A stretch of 64,000 nt of DNA from Azospirillum sp. TSH58 (GCF_003119115.1 NZ_CP022366.1:1-64000); one strand, 5' to 3'; positions 38,460 to 48,696 are shown, counted from the first letter of the stretch. Translations and numbers: made by a program. Notes: generated by a model from the letters alone, not told the origin.

Positions 38460-38473
38460 TTGAATGCATTCAA
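38460..38473. promoter_or_regulatory. FNR/FixK-like palindrome upstream of ccoG (copy 2)
   Basis: TTGAATGCATTCAA is a perfect 14-bp palindrome with the TTGA-N6-TCAA core of Crp/Fnr anaeroboxes, about 100 nt before the ccoG start. A weak promoter about 40-50 nt downstream would place it in an activating position. Low oxygen control of ccoG is well known in related bacteria. Confidence 0.5.
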
Positions 38474-38567
38474 TCGCACTTGCGGATTTGGCGATTGAAG
38501 GCATACAGTCGGCGCCATGCCGCAGGCCACCGCTCGGGTGGTCCGGATGTTTGCGCAGAGGCACGCC

Positions 38568-40112
38568 ATGCAGAATCTCGCCCGCTCGTCCAGCCTTCCC
38601 CCGCCGCCCTCCGCTCCGGCCCAGTCAATCCCGACCCCGTCAACCCCGGAACCGTCCACCCCGGTTCCGTTCTACGCACCGCATCAGAAAATCTACCCGA
38701 AGGCGGCGCGCGGCCGGTTCCGGCGGATCAAGTCGGCGTTGATGGTGGGCCTGCTGGCGCTGTTCATGCTGCTGCCCTGGCTGCGCTGGGACCGCGGCGC
38801 CGGCCTGCCGAACCAGGCGATCCTGTTCGACCTGGACAGCCAGCGCTTCTACCTGTTCGCCCTCGAACTCTGGCCGCAGCACATCTACTACCTGACCGGC
38901 GCGATGATCCTGGCGGCGGTCGGCCTGTTCCTGGCCACCGCGCTCGCCGGCCGGGTCTGGTGCGGCTACACCTGCCCGCAGACGGTGTGGACCGACCTCT
39001 ACGTGAAGGTGGAGGAATGGATCGAGGGCGACCGCGGCGCCCGCATCCGGCTGGACAAGGGCCCGCGCAACGCCAACTGGCTGGCCAGGAAGACGGCCAA
39101 GCACGCGGTCTGGCTGCTGATCGCCCTGGCGACCGGGGCCTCGGCCCTGTTCTATTTCGTCGACGCGCCGGGCTATGTCGCGGATCTGCTGCGCTTCCAG
39201 CCGGGGCCGGTGGCGACGGGCTGGATCCTGTTCATGACCGCCTGCACCTACGCCATGGCCGGCTTCATGCGGGAGCAGATGTGCGTCTATGTCTGCCCCT
39301 GGCCGCGCATCCAGGCCGCCCTGCTCGACGACGAGAGCCTCACCGTCACCTATCAGGATTGGCGCGGCGACGGCCGGGCGCCGCTGCGCAAGGAGCAGAG
39401 CTGGGCGGAGCGCTCCGCCGAAGGCCTCGGCGACTGCATTGACTGCAAGGCCTGTGTCCAGGTCTGCCCGACCGGCATCGACATCCGCGACGGCCTGCAG
39501 ATGGACTGCATCAGCTGCGGCCTGTGCATCGACGCCTGCGACGACGTGATGGGCCGCATCGGGCGCCCCGGCGGGCTGATCCGCTACGACACCCAGGCCG
39601 CCCAGGAGGCCAAGGCAGTGGCCCGCAAGCCGGAGCCCTACCGGCTGGTCCGCCCGCGCACCATCATCTATTCGCTGGTGATGCTGGTGGTCGGCGGGAT
39701 GATGACCATCGGCGTGCTGCTGGAGCCGACGGTGGACGTCTCCGTTCTGCGCGACCGGGCGCCGCTCTACGTCACCCTGTCCGACGGCGCCATCCAGAAC
39801 AGCTACACGGTCAAGATCTCCAACATGACCCGTGCCCCGCAGGGCTATCGCCTCACCGTCTCGGGGCCGCGAGGCGCCACGGTGACGGCGGTTGGTGGCG
39901 GGGCGGTTGGTGGCGGGGCGGTCGATAGCGGGGCGGCCGGCGGCGCGGCGCCGGTGCTGGGCGCCGAACCCGACACGGTGCAGACCCACCGCATCCATGT
40001 CCGCGCCCCGGCGGGTGCGGCGGTGGCCGGCTCCATGCCGCTGACCCTCACCCTGACCCGCCTGTCGGACGGGGTGGTCCATCAGGCCGAGACGGTGTTC
40101 CTCGCCCCCTGA
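38568..40112 (+). CDS. ccoG: Cytochrome c oxidase accessory protein CcoG/FixG (copy 2)
   Basis: 514 residues. The same architecture as copy 1: FLATALAGRVWCGYTCPQTVWTDLY, CIDCKACVQVCPTG, CISCGLCIDACDD and the FixG C-terminal domain. N-terminus is Pro-rich. A Gly/Ala repeat insert (VGGGAVGGGAVDSGAAGG, about residues 444-461) expands the C-terminal domain relative to copy 1. The best start is ATG 38568. It probably serves a cbb3 oxidase encoded elsewhere. Confidence 0.92.
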   Translation: MQNLARSSSLPPPPSAPAQSIPTPSTPEPSTPVPFYAPHQKIYPKAARGRFRRIKSALMVGLLALFMLLPWLRWDRGAGLPNQAILFDLDSQRFYLFALELWPQHIYYLTGAMILAAVGLFLATALAGRVWCGYTCPQTVWTDLYVKVEEWIEGDRGARIRLDKGPRNANWLARKTAKHAVWLLIALATGASALFYFVDAPGYVADLLRFQPGPVATGWILFMTACTYAMAGFMREQMCVYVCPWPRIQAALLDDESLTVTYQDWRGDGRAPLRKEQSWAERSAEGLGDCIDCKACVQVCPTGIDIRDGLQMDCISCGLCIDACDDVMGRIGRPGGLIRYDTQAAQEAKAVARKPEPYRLVRPRTIIYSLVMLVVGGMMTIGVLLEPTVDVSVLRDRAPLYVTLSDGAIQNSYTVKISNMTRAPQGYRLTVSGPRGATVTAVGGGAVGGGAVDSGAAGGAAPVLGAEPDTVQTHRIHVRAPAGAAVAGSMPLTLTLTRLSDGVVHQAETVFLAP

Positions 40113-40118
40113 TGCGCT

Positions 40119-41105
40119 TCAGAGGGGACCGTCGCGGTCGCGGCGGTCCCGCGGGGCGGCGTGGCCGATGATGGCGCTGAAGCCGAACAGCAGCAGCAGG
40201 ACGCCCATCACGATCTCGACCCCACAGATCAGCCGCACCGCGCCCGTCACCGGGTGGATGTCGCCGTAGCCGACCGTGGCGAAGGTCACCAGCGAGAAGT
40301 ACAGCCCCTCCGGAAAGGTCAGGTCGCGGCGCACGCCGTCGATGATGAAGTTCGGCTCCACCATGAAGCGGTCGAGGATGGTGTAGAAGGCGCCGAACAT
40401 GATGATGCACAGCGAATAGAAGGTCAGGAAGGCGAAGGCCGGCAGCACCAGCCGGGCCGCCTGCTGGAAGAAGCCTTCGAACAGCAGCCCGGCGTCGAGC
40501 AGGAAGACGGCGATGTCGCGGGCGACCAGGGCGACGACGACTCCGATGGCGGACATCGACAGCAGGAAGATCGCCGTCAGCATCTCCGGCGACACCTCCC
40601 GCCCCGGCAGCAGGAAGGTCAGCGCGCCGATGCCCCAGACCGAGGCCATCCACAGGAAGATGCGGTCGAAATGCCCGCCGTCGCGCAGCCGCCGCGACAT
40701 CACGATGCTGCGGATCGTGTCGGCCCGCCACCACGCGCCCCCCAGGAAGGCGATCAGCGGAATCGCGAAGGCGGCGGCCTGGATGTGCGACGGGATGCTG
40801 TGGAAGTTGCTTTCCAGGAAGAAGACGAAGACGCAGGCGTAGACGCCGATGAAGTTCGCCAGGGCCAGGCTGAAGAACTGGCTTCCCGGAAACAGATAGT
40901 GGAATGCCCCGACGACGAGGCCGACCGACCCCAGCAGGGCGAAGGCCAGATCGCCCGACACCGAGCGGATGGACAGGGCGATCATTCCCTGCATCAGCGC
41001 GGTCAACACCGCGCCGGTCAGCCAGGATCGGCGGGCGCGCGGCCGGGGCGTATGGGCGGGGCCGGCGGCCTTGCTGGTGCGGCGGTCGGGGAGGATCTGG
41101 TCCAT
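40119..41105 (-). CDS. Ion channel family membrane protein with potassium-type pore
   Basis: 328 residues from ATG 41105 (MDQILPDRRT). An N-terminal region of about six or seven hydrophobic segments precedes the pore block LYFSLVTFATVGYGDIHPVTGAVRLICG, where TVGYGD is the K+ selectivity filter; the last membrane helix is VEIVMGVLLLLFGFSAII. No cytosolic RCK domain follows. The extended N-terminal membrane part is not a typical voltage sensor. It converges on ccoG copy 2 with 6 bp between. Confidence 0.75.
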   Translation of the reverse strand: MDQILPDRRTSKAAGPAHTPRPRARRSWLTGAVLTALMQGMIALSIRSVSGDLAFALLGSVGLVVGAFHYLFPGSQFFSLALANFIGVYACVFVFFLESNFHSIPSHIQAAAFAIPLIAFLGGAWWRADTIRSIVMSRRLRDGGHFDRIFLWMASVWGIGALTFLLPGREVSPEMLTAIFLLSMSAIGVVVALVARDIAVFLLDAGLLFEGFFQQAARLVLPAFAFLTFYSLCIIMFGAFYTILDRFMVEPNFIIDGVRRDLTFPEGLYFSLVTFATVGYGDIHPVTGAVRLICGVEIVMGVLLLLFGFSAIIGHAAPRDRRDRDGPL

Positions 41106-41204
41106 GCGCGAACCGGTTGTCGGTGGTGCCCACCTTATAGCGCCATGGCCGGTCCCGATGGCAGGACTTTCAACCACCCTCCCCCAACAGGCTTTGTGGC
41201 GGGC

Positions 41205-41807
41205 TCACCAGCCGCCGGTGCTCAGCCAGCGCTCCACCATGTCCAGCCGGTCCCAGCCCCAGAAGGGCTCGTCGTCGACGATCACGAAGGGGGACCCGAA
41301 CACGCCCCGGTCCACCGCGGCGTCGTTCTCGGCGCGCAGGCGGTCCTTGACCGTCTGGTCCTGCAGGGCCGCGGCCACCGCCGCCCGGTCATGGCCGAGC
41401 GTGCCGGCGATCTCCACCACCGTTTCGGCGGGGCCGATGTCGCGCCCCTCCCCCCAATGGGCGTGGTAGAGGGTGCGGGCCAGCAGCTTCGCCTGCTCGG
41501 GATGCTCGTCGGTCAGCCAGTAGAAGGCGCGCGACGCGGCGACGCTGTTGGCGGGGGCCGAGTCGGGGTAGGTGAAGGGCGCGTTGGTCAGCCGGGCGAT
41601 GCGGCCCACGTCATGGACCAGATACTCGCCGCGCAACGGCTGCTGGAGGTTCGGTTTCATCCCCGTCACCTTGAAGATGGCGCCGAGCAGGATCGGGCGC
41701 CAGGTGACAGTGCGGCCATGCGCCGCAGCCAGCTCCTCGATGCGGCGGCTGGCGAAATAGCCGTAGGGCGAGGCGAAGTCGAAATAGAAATCGATGGGGT
41801 CGGCCAT
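41205..41807 (-). CDS. 2-hydroxychromene-2-carboxylate isomerase / DsbA-like family protein
   Basis: 200 residues. FYFDFASPYGYFASRRIEELA carries the Ser used in place of the thioredoxin Cys pair in kappa-type GST isomerases. RPILLGAIFKVTGMKP and the C-terminal GVFGSPFVIVDDEPFWGWDRLDMVERWL follow. It is glutathione-dependent and cytoplasmic; whether it acts on chromenes is uncertain. GGAGG precedes ATG 41807. Confidence 0.85.
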   Translation of the reverse strand: MADPIDFYFDFASPYGYFASRRIEELAAAHGRTVTWRPILLGAIFKVTGMKPNLQQPLRGEYLVHDVGRIARLTNAPFTYPDSAPANSVAASRAFYWLTDEHPEQAKLLARTLYHAHWGEGRDIGPAETVVEIAGTLGHDRAAVAAALQDQTVKDRLRAENDAAVDRGVFGSPFVIVDDEPFWGWDRLDMVERWLSTGGW

Positions 41808-41927
41808 CCGCGCATCCTCCCGGTTCTGCTTTTCCGGAAAGGCTAGCGCGCGCCGGAGGTTCCGTCCAGCCGCCGGCTGGCCGATCCCCACATGATCCGC
41901 CGAACGGTCAGACGGTCTTCCGAGTGA

Positions 41928-42641
41928 TCAGACCGTCTTCACCTTGGCGTCGAAGACGTAGCCGGCGCCGCGCTCGGTCTTGATGATGCGCGGCTCCTTC
42001 GGATTCGCCTCGATCTTGCGGCGCAGCCGCAGGATCAGCACATCGATGGAGCGGTCGAACACCTCGGCCCCGTCGGCGCGGGTCAGGTCCAGAAGCTGGT
42101 CGCGGGTCAGCACGCGCTGCGGGCGCTTCACGAAGGCGGCGAGCAGACCGAACTCCGCCTTGGTCAGCTCCACCTCGCGCCCGTCCTGGCTGCGCAGGCG
42201 CTGGGCGGTCAGGTCCAATTCCCAATTGGCGAACTGCACGACGGCGCGCAGGTCGTCGGGGCTGCGCGGGGGGCGCCCCTCGCCGGAAACGCGGCGCAGC
42301 ACGGCCTTGATGCGGGCCAATAACTCGCGCGGGTTGAACGGCTTGGTCAGGTAATCGTCGGCGCCCAGTTCCAGCCCGACGATGCGGTCCACATCCTGGT
42401 CCTTCGACGACAGGATGATGACGGGAATGTGCGATTCGGTGCGGATCTGGCGGACCAGCCCCAGCCCGTCGCCGTCGGGAAGCCGCAGGTCGCAGACCAC
42501 CAGATCGACGGAATCGCTCTCCAACGCCTTCTTCGCCGCGGCCGTGTCCGGTGCGGTGGTCACGCGGTAGCCTTCCGAAGCCAGATAGGACTCCAGAAGT
42601 TCGCGCACCGGCTCATCGTCATCGACCGCGAGAATGTGCAT
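41928..42641 (-). CDS. OmpR-family response regulator
   Basis: 237 residues. Receiver with DDD pocket (AVDDDEPVRELL), phospho-acceptor Asp51 in LVVCDLRLPDGDG, SSK and DDYLTKPFNPRELLARI. The C-terminal DNA-binding winged helix is VELTKAEFGLLAAFVKRPQRVLTRDQLLDLTR and IDVLILRLRRKIEANPKEPRIIKTERGAGYVF. No kinase gene is adjacent, so it is an orphan here. GGGAGG lies ahead of the start. Confidence 0.9.
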   Translation of the reverse strand: MHILAVDDDEPVRELLESYLASEGYRVTTAPDTAAAKKALESDSVDLVVCDLRLPDGDGLGLVRQIRTESHIPVIILSSKDQDVDRIVGLELGADDYLTKPFNPRELLARIKAVLRRVSGEGRPPRSPDDLRAVVQFANWELDLTAQRLRSQDGREVELTKAEFGLLAAFVKRPQRVLTRDQLLDLTRADGAEVFDRSIDVLILRLRRKIEANPKEPRIIKTERGAGYVFDAKVKTV

Positions 42642-42694
42642 GGCCGTTACCTCCCGTCCTCTTCATAGCTCACCGCCATGGGTGCACGCAATCG

Positions 42695-42710
42695 GTTACA
42701 AGCCCGTAAC
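42695..42710. promoter_or_regulatory. Inverted repeat upstream of response regulator
   Basis: GTTAC-AAGCCC-GTAAC, 54 nt upstream of the regulator start and between it and the divergent 61-residue gene. Could be an autoregulatory site; weak evidence. Confidence 0.3.
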
Positions 42711-42871
42711 AGGCACTCGCCGCACGACCGATGGGTGAATCGGCTGAAACATCCTGCCGCGCGATCGAAACGAAAAAGCCGGTTTCCTGAAATCACGCGG
42801 TCATCACAGGTTGGTTTATTCCTCTCTGCCGCGAGGCGAAAGGCAAAAGCCCGCACCGAAGGGGAATAACG

Positions 42872-43057
42872 ATGTTCGTGCTCGACCAATGCCTGGAACG
42901 GATGGCCCATCTCGACCGCGCCGACCGCCTGCTGAACGAGGTGCGCGTCTACAACAACCGCCTGCCGATCCGCGAAGCGTTGGCCCAGCATCGCGCGCTG
43001 CTCACCGAAGCCCGCCGCCACATCGAATCGGCGCGCACGCTGGTCGGCGACGTATGA
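42872..43057 (+). CDS. Hypothetical 61-residue helical protein
   Basis: MFVLDQCLERMAHLDRADRL... is rich in Leu, Arg, Ala and Glu, and looks wholly alpha-helical with amphipathic spacing. GAAGGGGAA precedes the ATG. It is divergent from the response regulator and ends 18 nt before the convergent RidA gene. I do not recognise a family; soluble and probably dimeric by appearance. Confidence 0.55.
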   Translation: MFVLDQCLERMAHLDRADRLLNEVRVYNNRLPIREALAQHRALLTEARRHIESARTLVGDV

Positions 43058-43075
43058 TACGGGAACGCGGAACGT

Positions 43076-43477
43076 TCAACAGCGGGCGGTGACCTCGATC
43101 TCGATTCTCATGCGCGGGTCGGCGAGCGGGCAGACCATGGTCGTGCCGATGGGCGGGCGGTCGCGGAACGCCTCCGCCAGGACCTCTTGAACCCGGGCAA
43201 AATCGGCGGCATCCGCCAGATAGACCCGCATCCGCACCACATCCGACAAATCCGCCGCCGACCGCCGCAGAGTCCCGCGGATGTTGCGCAGGGTCTGGCG
43301 CGCCTGCTCCTCCACGTCGCCAGCCATCGTCCGGCGCTCCGCATCGAAGCCGGAGGTGCCGGACACGAACACCCACCGCCGGTCCGGAGCGCCCGCACCC
43401 CCCGCCACGAGGGCCCGCGCACCGGTGTTCCACCAGCCGCCGGGCATTCCTTCGGCGTTGCTCCCGCCACGATCCAT
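43076..43477 (-). CDS. RidA (YjgF/UK114) family protein
   Basis: 133 residues. WVFVSGTSGFDAE, QARQTLRNIRGTLRRSAADLSDVVRMRVYLADAADFARVQEVL and the C-terminal RDRPPIGTTMVCPLADPRMRIEIEVTA are family hallmarks. Classical RidA hydrolyses reactive enamine/imine intermediates with an Arg at the MRIEIEV-preceding site; here PRMRIEIEV keeps Arg. Substrate specificity is uncertain. Confidence 0.82.
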   Translation of the reverse strand: MDRGGSNAEGMPGGWWNTGARALVAGGAGAPDRRWVFVSGTSGFDAERRTMAGDVEEQARQTLRNIRGTLRRSAADLSDVVRMRVYLADAADFARVQEVLAEAFRDRPPIGTTMVCPLADPRMRIEIEVTARC

Positions 43478-43666
43478 GGCGCTTCCATCCCTTATTGTTC
43501 GTGTTCTTTATAGTCAGCAAAACCGCCTTGGCGCCTTTATGTCACAGAGCGCCGAACCCGCACAAAGCCTGACCGGCGGCGGTTCCGCGGCATGTCGGCG
43601 CGGTTTGCGTCTTTCCGTCTGCCCAAATCTTTCCCAAATCCAAGCGTAAGCCGGGCCAGGAAGCCG

Positions 43667-43707
43667 GGCCCAGCCAGTCGGGCCCAATCTGTCAGGCCCA
43701 GCCAGTC
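43667..43707. repeat. 13-bp direct repeat before the DUF4139 gene
   Basis: GGCCCAGCCAGTC appears at 43667-43679 and 43695-43707, a 28-bp period, with a diverged copy between. It lies 40-80 nt upstream of the next gene. Confidence 0.6.
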
Positions 43708-43748
43708 AGGCCAAGAGCGCCCAATCGTCCATAACGGGAGAAGCCCGC

Positions 43749-45878
43749 ATGTCCGGGATCACGAAAGCCGCCCTCTTCACCCTTGCCGTGCCGCTGCTGG
43801 CCGCGCCCGCCCTGGCGGCGGACCAGCCGCCGGGAGCGCTGGCGCTGAAGCGGGTGCTGCTGTCCACCGGCGGCGTCGGCTATTTCGAGCATGAGGCGCG
43901 CGTCTCCGGCGATGCGGCGCTGACCCTGGAGGTGCGCCGCGATCAGGTGGACGACGTGCTGAAGAGCATCGTGGTCTACGACGACCGCGGCGGCATCGGC
44001 ACGGTGGACCTGCCGGGGCAGGAACCGCTGGAGACCGCCTTCCGCGAGTTGCCCTTCACGCCGGAGGATCTCGCCTCCCCCACCGCCCTGCTGAACGCCA
44101 TGAAGGGGGCGGAGGTGCAGACCAGCGGCTCCCGCGCGGTGTCGGGCCGGCTGCTCTCGGTGACCGAGGAATACACCCAGCTTCCCAACGGCGGCGGCAC
44201 CGTCACCCGCAACCGCGTCAGCCTGATGACGGCGGAGGGGCTGCGCCAGCTCGTCCTGGAGGAGACCGACTCCCTGCGCTTCGCCGATCCGCGGGTGCAG
44301 GCGCAGCTCGACTCGGCGCTGGCCGCCGTCGCCGGAGCCGCGGGCAAGGAGCGGCGGCGCCTGACCATCCGCACCACCGCCCCGCAGACGGACGCGGGCG
44401 CCGAGCGGACCGTGCGCGTCGCCTATGTGGTCGCCGCCCCGCTGTGGAAGGCGACCTACCGCCTGACCCTGCCCGAATCGGCGCCCGGATCGGCGCCCGG
44501 ATCGGCAAAGGGAACCGAGGGCGGCACGGGCGATCTTCAGGGCTGGGCCGTGCTGGAGAATCTCAGCGGCGACGATTGGAAGGGGGTGGAGCTGTCGGTG
44601 GCGTCGGGCAACCCGGTCACCTTCCGGCAGGCGCTCTACTCCGCCTATTTCGTGAACCGGCCGGAGGTGCCGGTGGAGGTTCTGGGCCGCGTCCTGCCGC
44701 CTCCCGACGAGGGCGCGGTGGCCGCCGACGTGATGGCGAAGGCGCAGGATTCGGCCGTCCGCTCGCGCGCCGCCGCCGAGTCCGGCGCCCCGACCGCCAT
44801 GGCCGCCCCGCCCCCGCCCGCCCCGGCGCCGGCCATGAGCGCGCCCTTCGCCGGGGCGATGCCCCAGCGCGCGGCGGAGACCACCCCCGCCGAGAGCACG
44901 GAGGCGACGGCACAGGTGCTGTTCCGCTACCCGCAGCCGGTGACGCTGGCCAACGGCGGCACGATGATGATGCCGATCACCGCCCGCGCCATCCCGGCGG
45001 AGCGGCTGTCGCTCTACCAGCCCAACACCCAGCCGCGCCACCCGCTGGCCGCGCTGCGCCTCAGCAACGGCGACTCGGGCGAGACCGGCCTGCCGCCGGG
45101 CGTGCTGACGCTCTATGAACGGCTGGGCGGGGCCGCCGCCTATGTGGGCGACGCGCGGCTGGCCACCCTGCCGGCGGGCGAGAGCCGAATCCTCAGCTTC
45201 GCGGTGGATCAGGCGGTGACGGTGGACCGCTCCGAGCAGCCCAGCCGCACCCTCTCCCGCGCCACCCTGGCCGACGGGGTGCTGCAGCTGACCGTGACCG
45301 ACCGCCAGACCACCACCTACCGGATCGCCGGCGCGGCGGGCGAGGACCGCACCGTCATCGTCGAGCATCCGCGGCGTTCCGGCTGGGAGCTGGTGCAGCC
45401 TTCGGATGGGGCCGCCCCGGACCTGACCGCCGACGCCTACCGCCTGCCGGTGGCGGTGCCCGCCGGCCAGACGGTGACCCTGTCGGTCGCGCTGGAGCGG
45501 CCGCGGATCGAACGCTTCGGCATCTCGGAGATGTCGCCGGAGCAGGTGCGGGCCTACGCCTCCTCCACGGAGCTGCCGCCCGCGGCGCGCGAGGCCTTGG
45601 GCAAGGTCGCGACCTTGCGCGGCGCCGTCGCCGACAAGGAGCGCCGCGTCGCCGAGCTGGAGCGCGAACAGGCGGAGATCGGCAAGGAGCAGGAGCGGCT
45701 GCGCCAGAACCTCGCCACGCTGCCGCGCGACAGCGACCTGTTCAAGCGGACCATCGCCAAGATGGGCGAGCAGGAAACCCGCCTGGACGGCCTGTCCCGC
45801 GAACTGGGCACCGCCCGCAAGGAGGCCGACACCGCCCGCAACACGCTGCGCGATCAGGTGCGCGGCATGACCTTCTGA
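43749..45878 (+). CDS. Secreted DUF4139 domain-containing protein
   Basis: 709 residues. The signal peptide ends APALAADQ. LKRVLLSTGGVGYFEHEARVSGDAALTLEVRRDQVDDVLKS starts the conserved N-terminal domain; the middle (VRVAYVVAAPLWKATYRLTL, WAVLENLSGDDWKGVELSVASGNP) is DUF4139. A Pro/Ala linker (residues about 350-370) and a C-terminal coiled coil (about 615-700, LEREQAEIGKEQERLRQNLATL) follow. Function unknown; probably periplasmic. GGGAGA precedes the start. Confidence 0.8.
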   Translation: MSGITKAALFTLAVPLLAAPALAADQPPGALALKRVLLSTGGVGYFEHEARVSGDAALTLEVRRDQVDDVLKSIVVYDDRGGIGTVDLPGQEPLETAFRELPFTPEDLASPTALLNAMKGAEVQTSGSRAVSGRLLSVTEEYTQLPNGGGTVTRNRVSLMTAEGLRQLVLEETDSLRFADPRVQAQLDSALAAVAGAAGKERRRLTIRTTAPQTDAGAERTVRVAYVVAAPLWKATYRLTLPESAPGSAPGSAKGTEGGTGDLQGWAVLENLSGDDWKGVELSVASGNPVTFRQALYSAYFVNRPEVPVEVLGRVLPPPDEGAVAADVMAKAQDSAVRSRAAAESGAPTAMAAPPPPAPAPAMSAPFAGAMPQRAAETTPAESTEATAQVLFRYPQPVTLANGGTMMMPITARAIPAERLSLYQPNTQPRHPLAALRLSNGDSGETGLPPGVLTLYERLGGAAAYVGDARLATLPAGESRILSFAVDQAVTVDRSEQPSRTLSRATLADGVLQLTVTDRQTTTYRIAGAAGEDRTVIVEHPRRSGWELVQPSDGAAPDLTADAYRLPVAVPAGQTVTLSVALERPRIERFGISEMSPEQVRAYASSTELPPAAREALGKVATLRGAVADKERRVAELEREQAEIGKEQERLRQNLATLPRDSDLFKRTIAKMGEQETRLDGLSRELGTARKEADTARNTLRDQVRGMTF

Positions 45879-45915
45879 ACGGAGGCGGGCGAAACAGCGG
45901 CGGGTTGACGGACCG

Positions 45916-46614
45916 TCACCAGGGCAGCGGCGACACGCCGAACAGCATCCGGTGCAGGTGCAGCAGCCCGCCATAGACCAGCAGAGCCACCGCCGGGCGC
46001 CACCAGCCGATCTCCTTCCAGACGAGGCTTTGGCGCCCGGCCAGGATCGCCGCGAAAGGCAGGTTGGAGGTGCGCGCGGCGTAGCGGTCCCACTCCGCCC
46101 CCAGCCGCCGCGCCAGCTTCGCGTCGATCAGGACGCTGCCGCCCAGCGCCAGCAGGGCGAGCGTGCCGAACAGGATCAGCGAGGCGAGATCGCCGTTGGG
46201 CACCATATGGGCGACCGCCCACAACCCGACGCCCCACAGGAACGGGTTGCGCGTCACCCGCAGGATGCCGCGGACCGGCTCCCGGTCTCCGGAGAGCAGC
46301 TTCTCCTGCCCGACCGAGGTCGGGTTCGGGGTGGATAGCCCGGCGACGAGCAGGAACAGGGCGACCGGCACCATCAGGACCGGCACCCAGGCCAGCCCGC
46401 CGGCGGGCGGCCACACCGGCACATGGGGCGCCGCGTTGTAGGCCGCCACCAGCCACCAGAAGGCCAGCGCCGAGAGCAGCGAATAGAGGCCGAGATAGGG
46501 CTTCTCGCCCAACCGTCCGACCAGCGCCGCGCGCAGCGGCGTGCTGGAAATGCCGAAATGCGTCAGCAGCAGGAACAGCCCCGCGGCGGACAGATGGGCG
46601 ATGGTGCCGGTCAT
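45916..46614 (-). CDS. NnrU family membrane protein
   Basis: 232 residues, about six hydrophobic segments. LTHFGISSTPLRAALVGRLGEKPYLGLYSLLSALAFWWLV and ILRVTRNPFLWGVGLWAVAHMVPNGDLASLILFGTLALLALGGSVLIDAK are NnrU landmarks. Related to isoprenylcysteine methyltransferase-like proteins and originally linked to nitric oxide metabolism. No denitrification gene is next to it. Confidence 0.85.
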   Translation of the reverse strand: MTGTIAHLSAAGLFLLLTHFGISSTPLRAALVGRLGEKPYLGLYSLLSALAFWWLVAAYNAAPHVPVWPPAGGLAWVPVLMVPVALFLLVAGLSTPNPTSVGQEKLLSGDREPVRGILRVTRNPFLWGVGLWAVAHMVPNGDLASLILFGTLALLALGGSVLIDAKLARRLGAEWDRYAARTSNLPFAAILAGRQSLVWKEIGWWRPAVALLVYGGLLHLHRMLFGVSPLPW

Positions 46615-46648
46615 GCGCGGTCTCCCGGTCGCTTTCCTACAACCCTCG

Positions 46649-47122
46649 TCAGGCGCCCTTTTCCAGCGTCGTGCCGCTGCAATAGGCCCAATCGTCGCCG
46701 TGCAGGCCGAAGAACAGGGCCACCGGCTGCTTGCCGGATCGGTCGATCACCACGCGGAAGCGGTTGCCGGTGCAGGCGCCCGCCGCCTGCTTCTGGTAGG
46801 GCAGCTTGACGCTCTTGGATTTCAGGCAGGAATCGGCGGCCTTGGGCGGGTTGGCCGACGCGTCGACGCGCTTGCCGTTCAGCACCATGTAGTAGTTGGT
46901 AGCCTGCCCGCCCTTCACCTCGGCCTTCACCTCGATCTTGCCGAATCGGGACTTGTAGAGGCCGGCGTCGGTTTCGCCGTCCGGCGCGCCGGGGGCGATG
47001 GCGCGGAAGGACACGGCGCCGCAGGCCGGCGGCTCCTTCTTCTGGGCAAGGGCCGGCTGGGCAAACGCAATGGTGGCGATGCCCGCGATCAACGCGGCAC
47101 CGAGAAGACGCGACAGCGGCAT
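46649..47122 (-). CDS. Hypothetical secreted protein with four cysteines
   Basis: 157 residues. The signal peptide ends QPALAQ. Mature part has Cys in PPACGAVSF, ADSCLKSK, GACTGNRFRVV and AYCSGTT, consistent with two disulfides. No recognised domain. The length and single Trp near the end suggest a small periplasmic protein. It precedes the thioesterase gene's opposite end; whether they share a transcript is unclear. Confidence 0.7.
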   Translation of the reverse strand: MPLSRLLGAALIAGIATIAFAQPALAQKKEPPACGAVSFRAIAPGAPDGETDAGLYKSRFGKIEVKAEVKGGQATNYYMVLNGKRVDASANPPKAADSCLKSKSVKLPYQKQAAGACTGNRFRVVIDRSGKQPVALFFGLHGDDWAYCSGTTLEKGA

Positions 47123-47160
47123 GCGAACCTCCTGGATCGGACGGAAAAAGTTGGAGCGGG

Positions 47161-47604
47161 TCAGGCGGGGGCCTGGCAGAACAGGGTCTGCTGCATGATG
47201 GCACAGTCCTTCTCCACCCCGCCGTCGAGCATCGAAATCTCGACGCTGGTGACGGTCAGGGTGCGGCCCGGTTTCAACACGCGGGCGCGGGCGATCATCA
47301 CCTCGCCCTTGGCCGGCGACATCAGGTTGACCTTGAACTCCACCGCCAGAACCTCGCTGCCCGCCGGCATCAGCGTGTAGCCGGCGTAGCCCCCGGCGTT
47401 GTCGGCCAGCGTGCTGACCATGCCCGCGTGGAAGAAGCCGTGCTGCTGCGTCAGGTCGGCGCGGAACGGCAGGCGCATCTCGCAGAAGCCGGGCTCCAGC
47501 CGCGTCAGCTCGATCCCCAGCGTCTTGCAGATCGGCTGGCGTTCGAAGCCGGCGCGGCAGCGCGCCTCCCAGTCGGGATCGCGCGGTTCGAAGGTCTTGG
47601 CCAC
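47161..47604 (-). CDS. PaaI-family hotdog thioesterase
   Basis: 147 residues. LTQQHGFFHAGMVSTLADNAGGYAGYTLMPAG contains the HGxxHxG and catalytic Asp segments of PaaI hotdog thioesterases; LAVEFKVNLMSPAKGEVMIARARVLKPGRTLTVTSVEI completes the fold. It hydrolyses acyl-CoA thioesters in the cytosol. The GTG start at 47604 gives the usual length; ribosome site weak. It follows thiG with 50 bp between. Confidence 0.85.
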   Translation of the reverse strand: MAKTFEPRDPDWEARCRAGFERQPICKTLGIELTRLEPGFCEMRLPFRADLTQQHGFFHAGMVSTLADNAGGYAGYTLMPAGSEVLAVEFKVNLMSPAKGEVMIARARVLKPGRTLTVTSVEISMLDGGVEKDCAIMQQTLFCQAPA

Positions 47605-47654
47605 GTCTCGGGTCTCTCTGATCGTTTTCGGGCGGCCCCTACCCTGCGCCAGCC

Positions 47655-48692
<1,038 letters not shown>

Positions 48693-48696
<4 letters not shown>

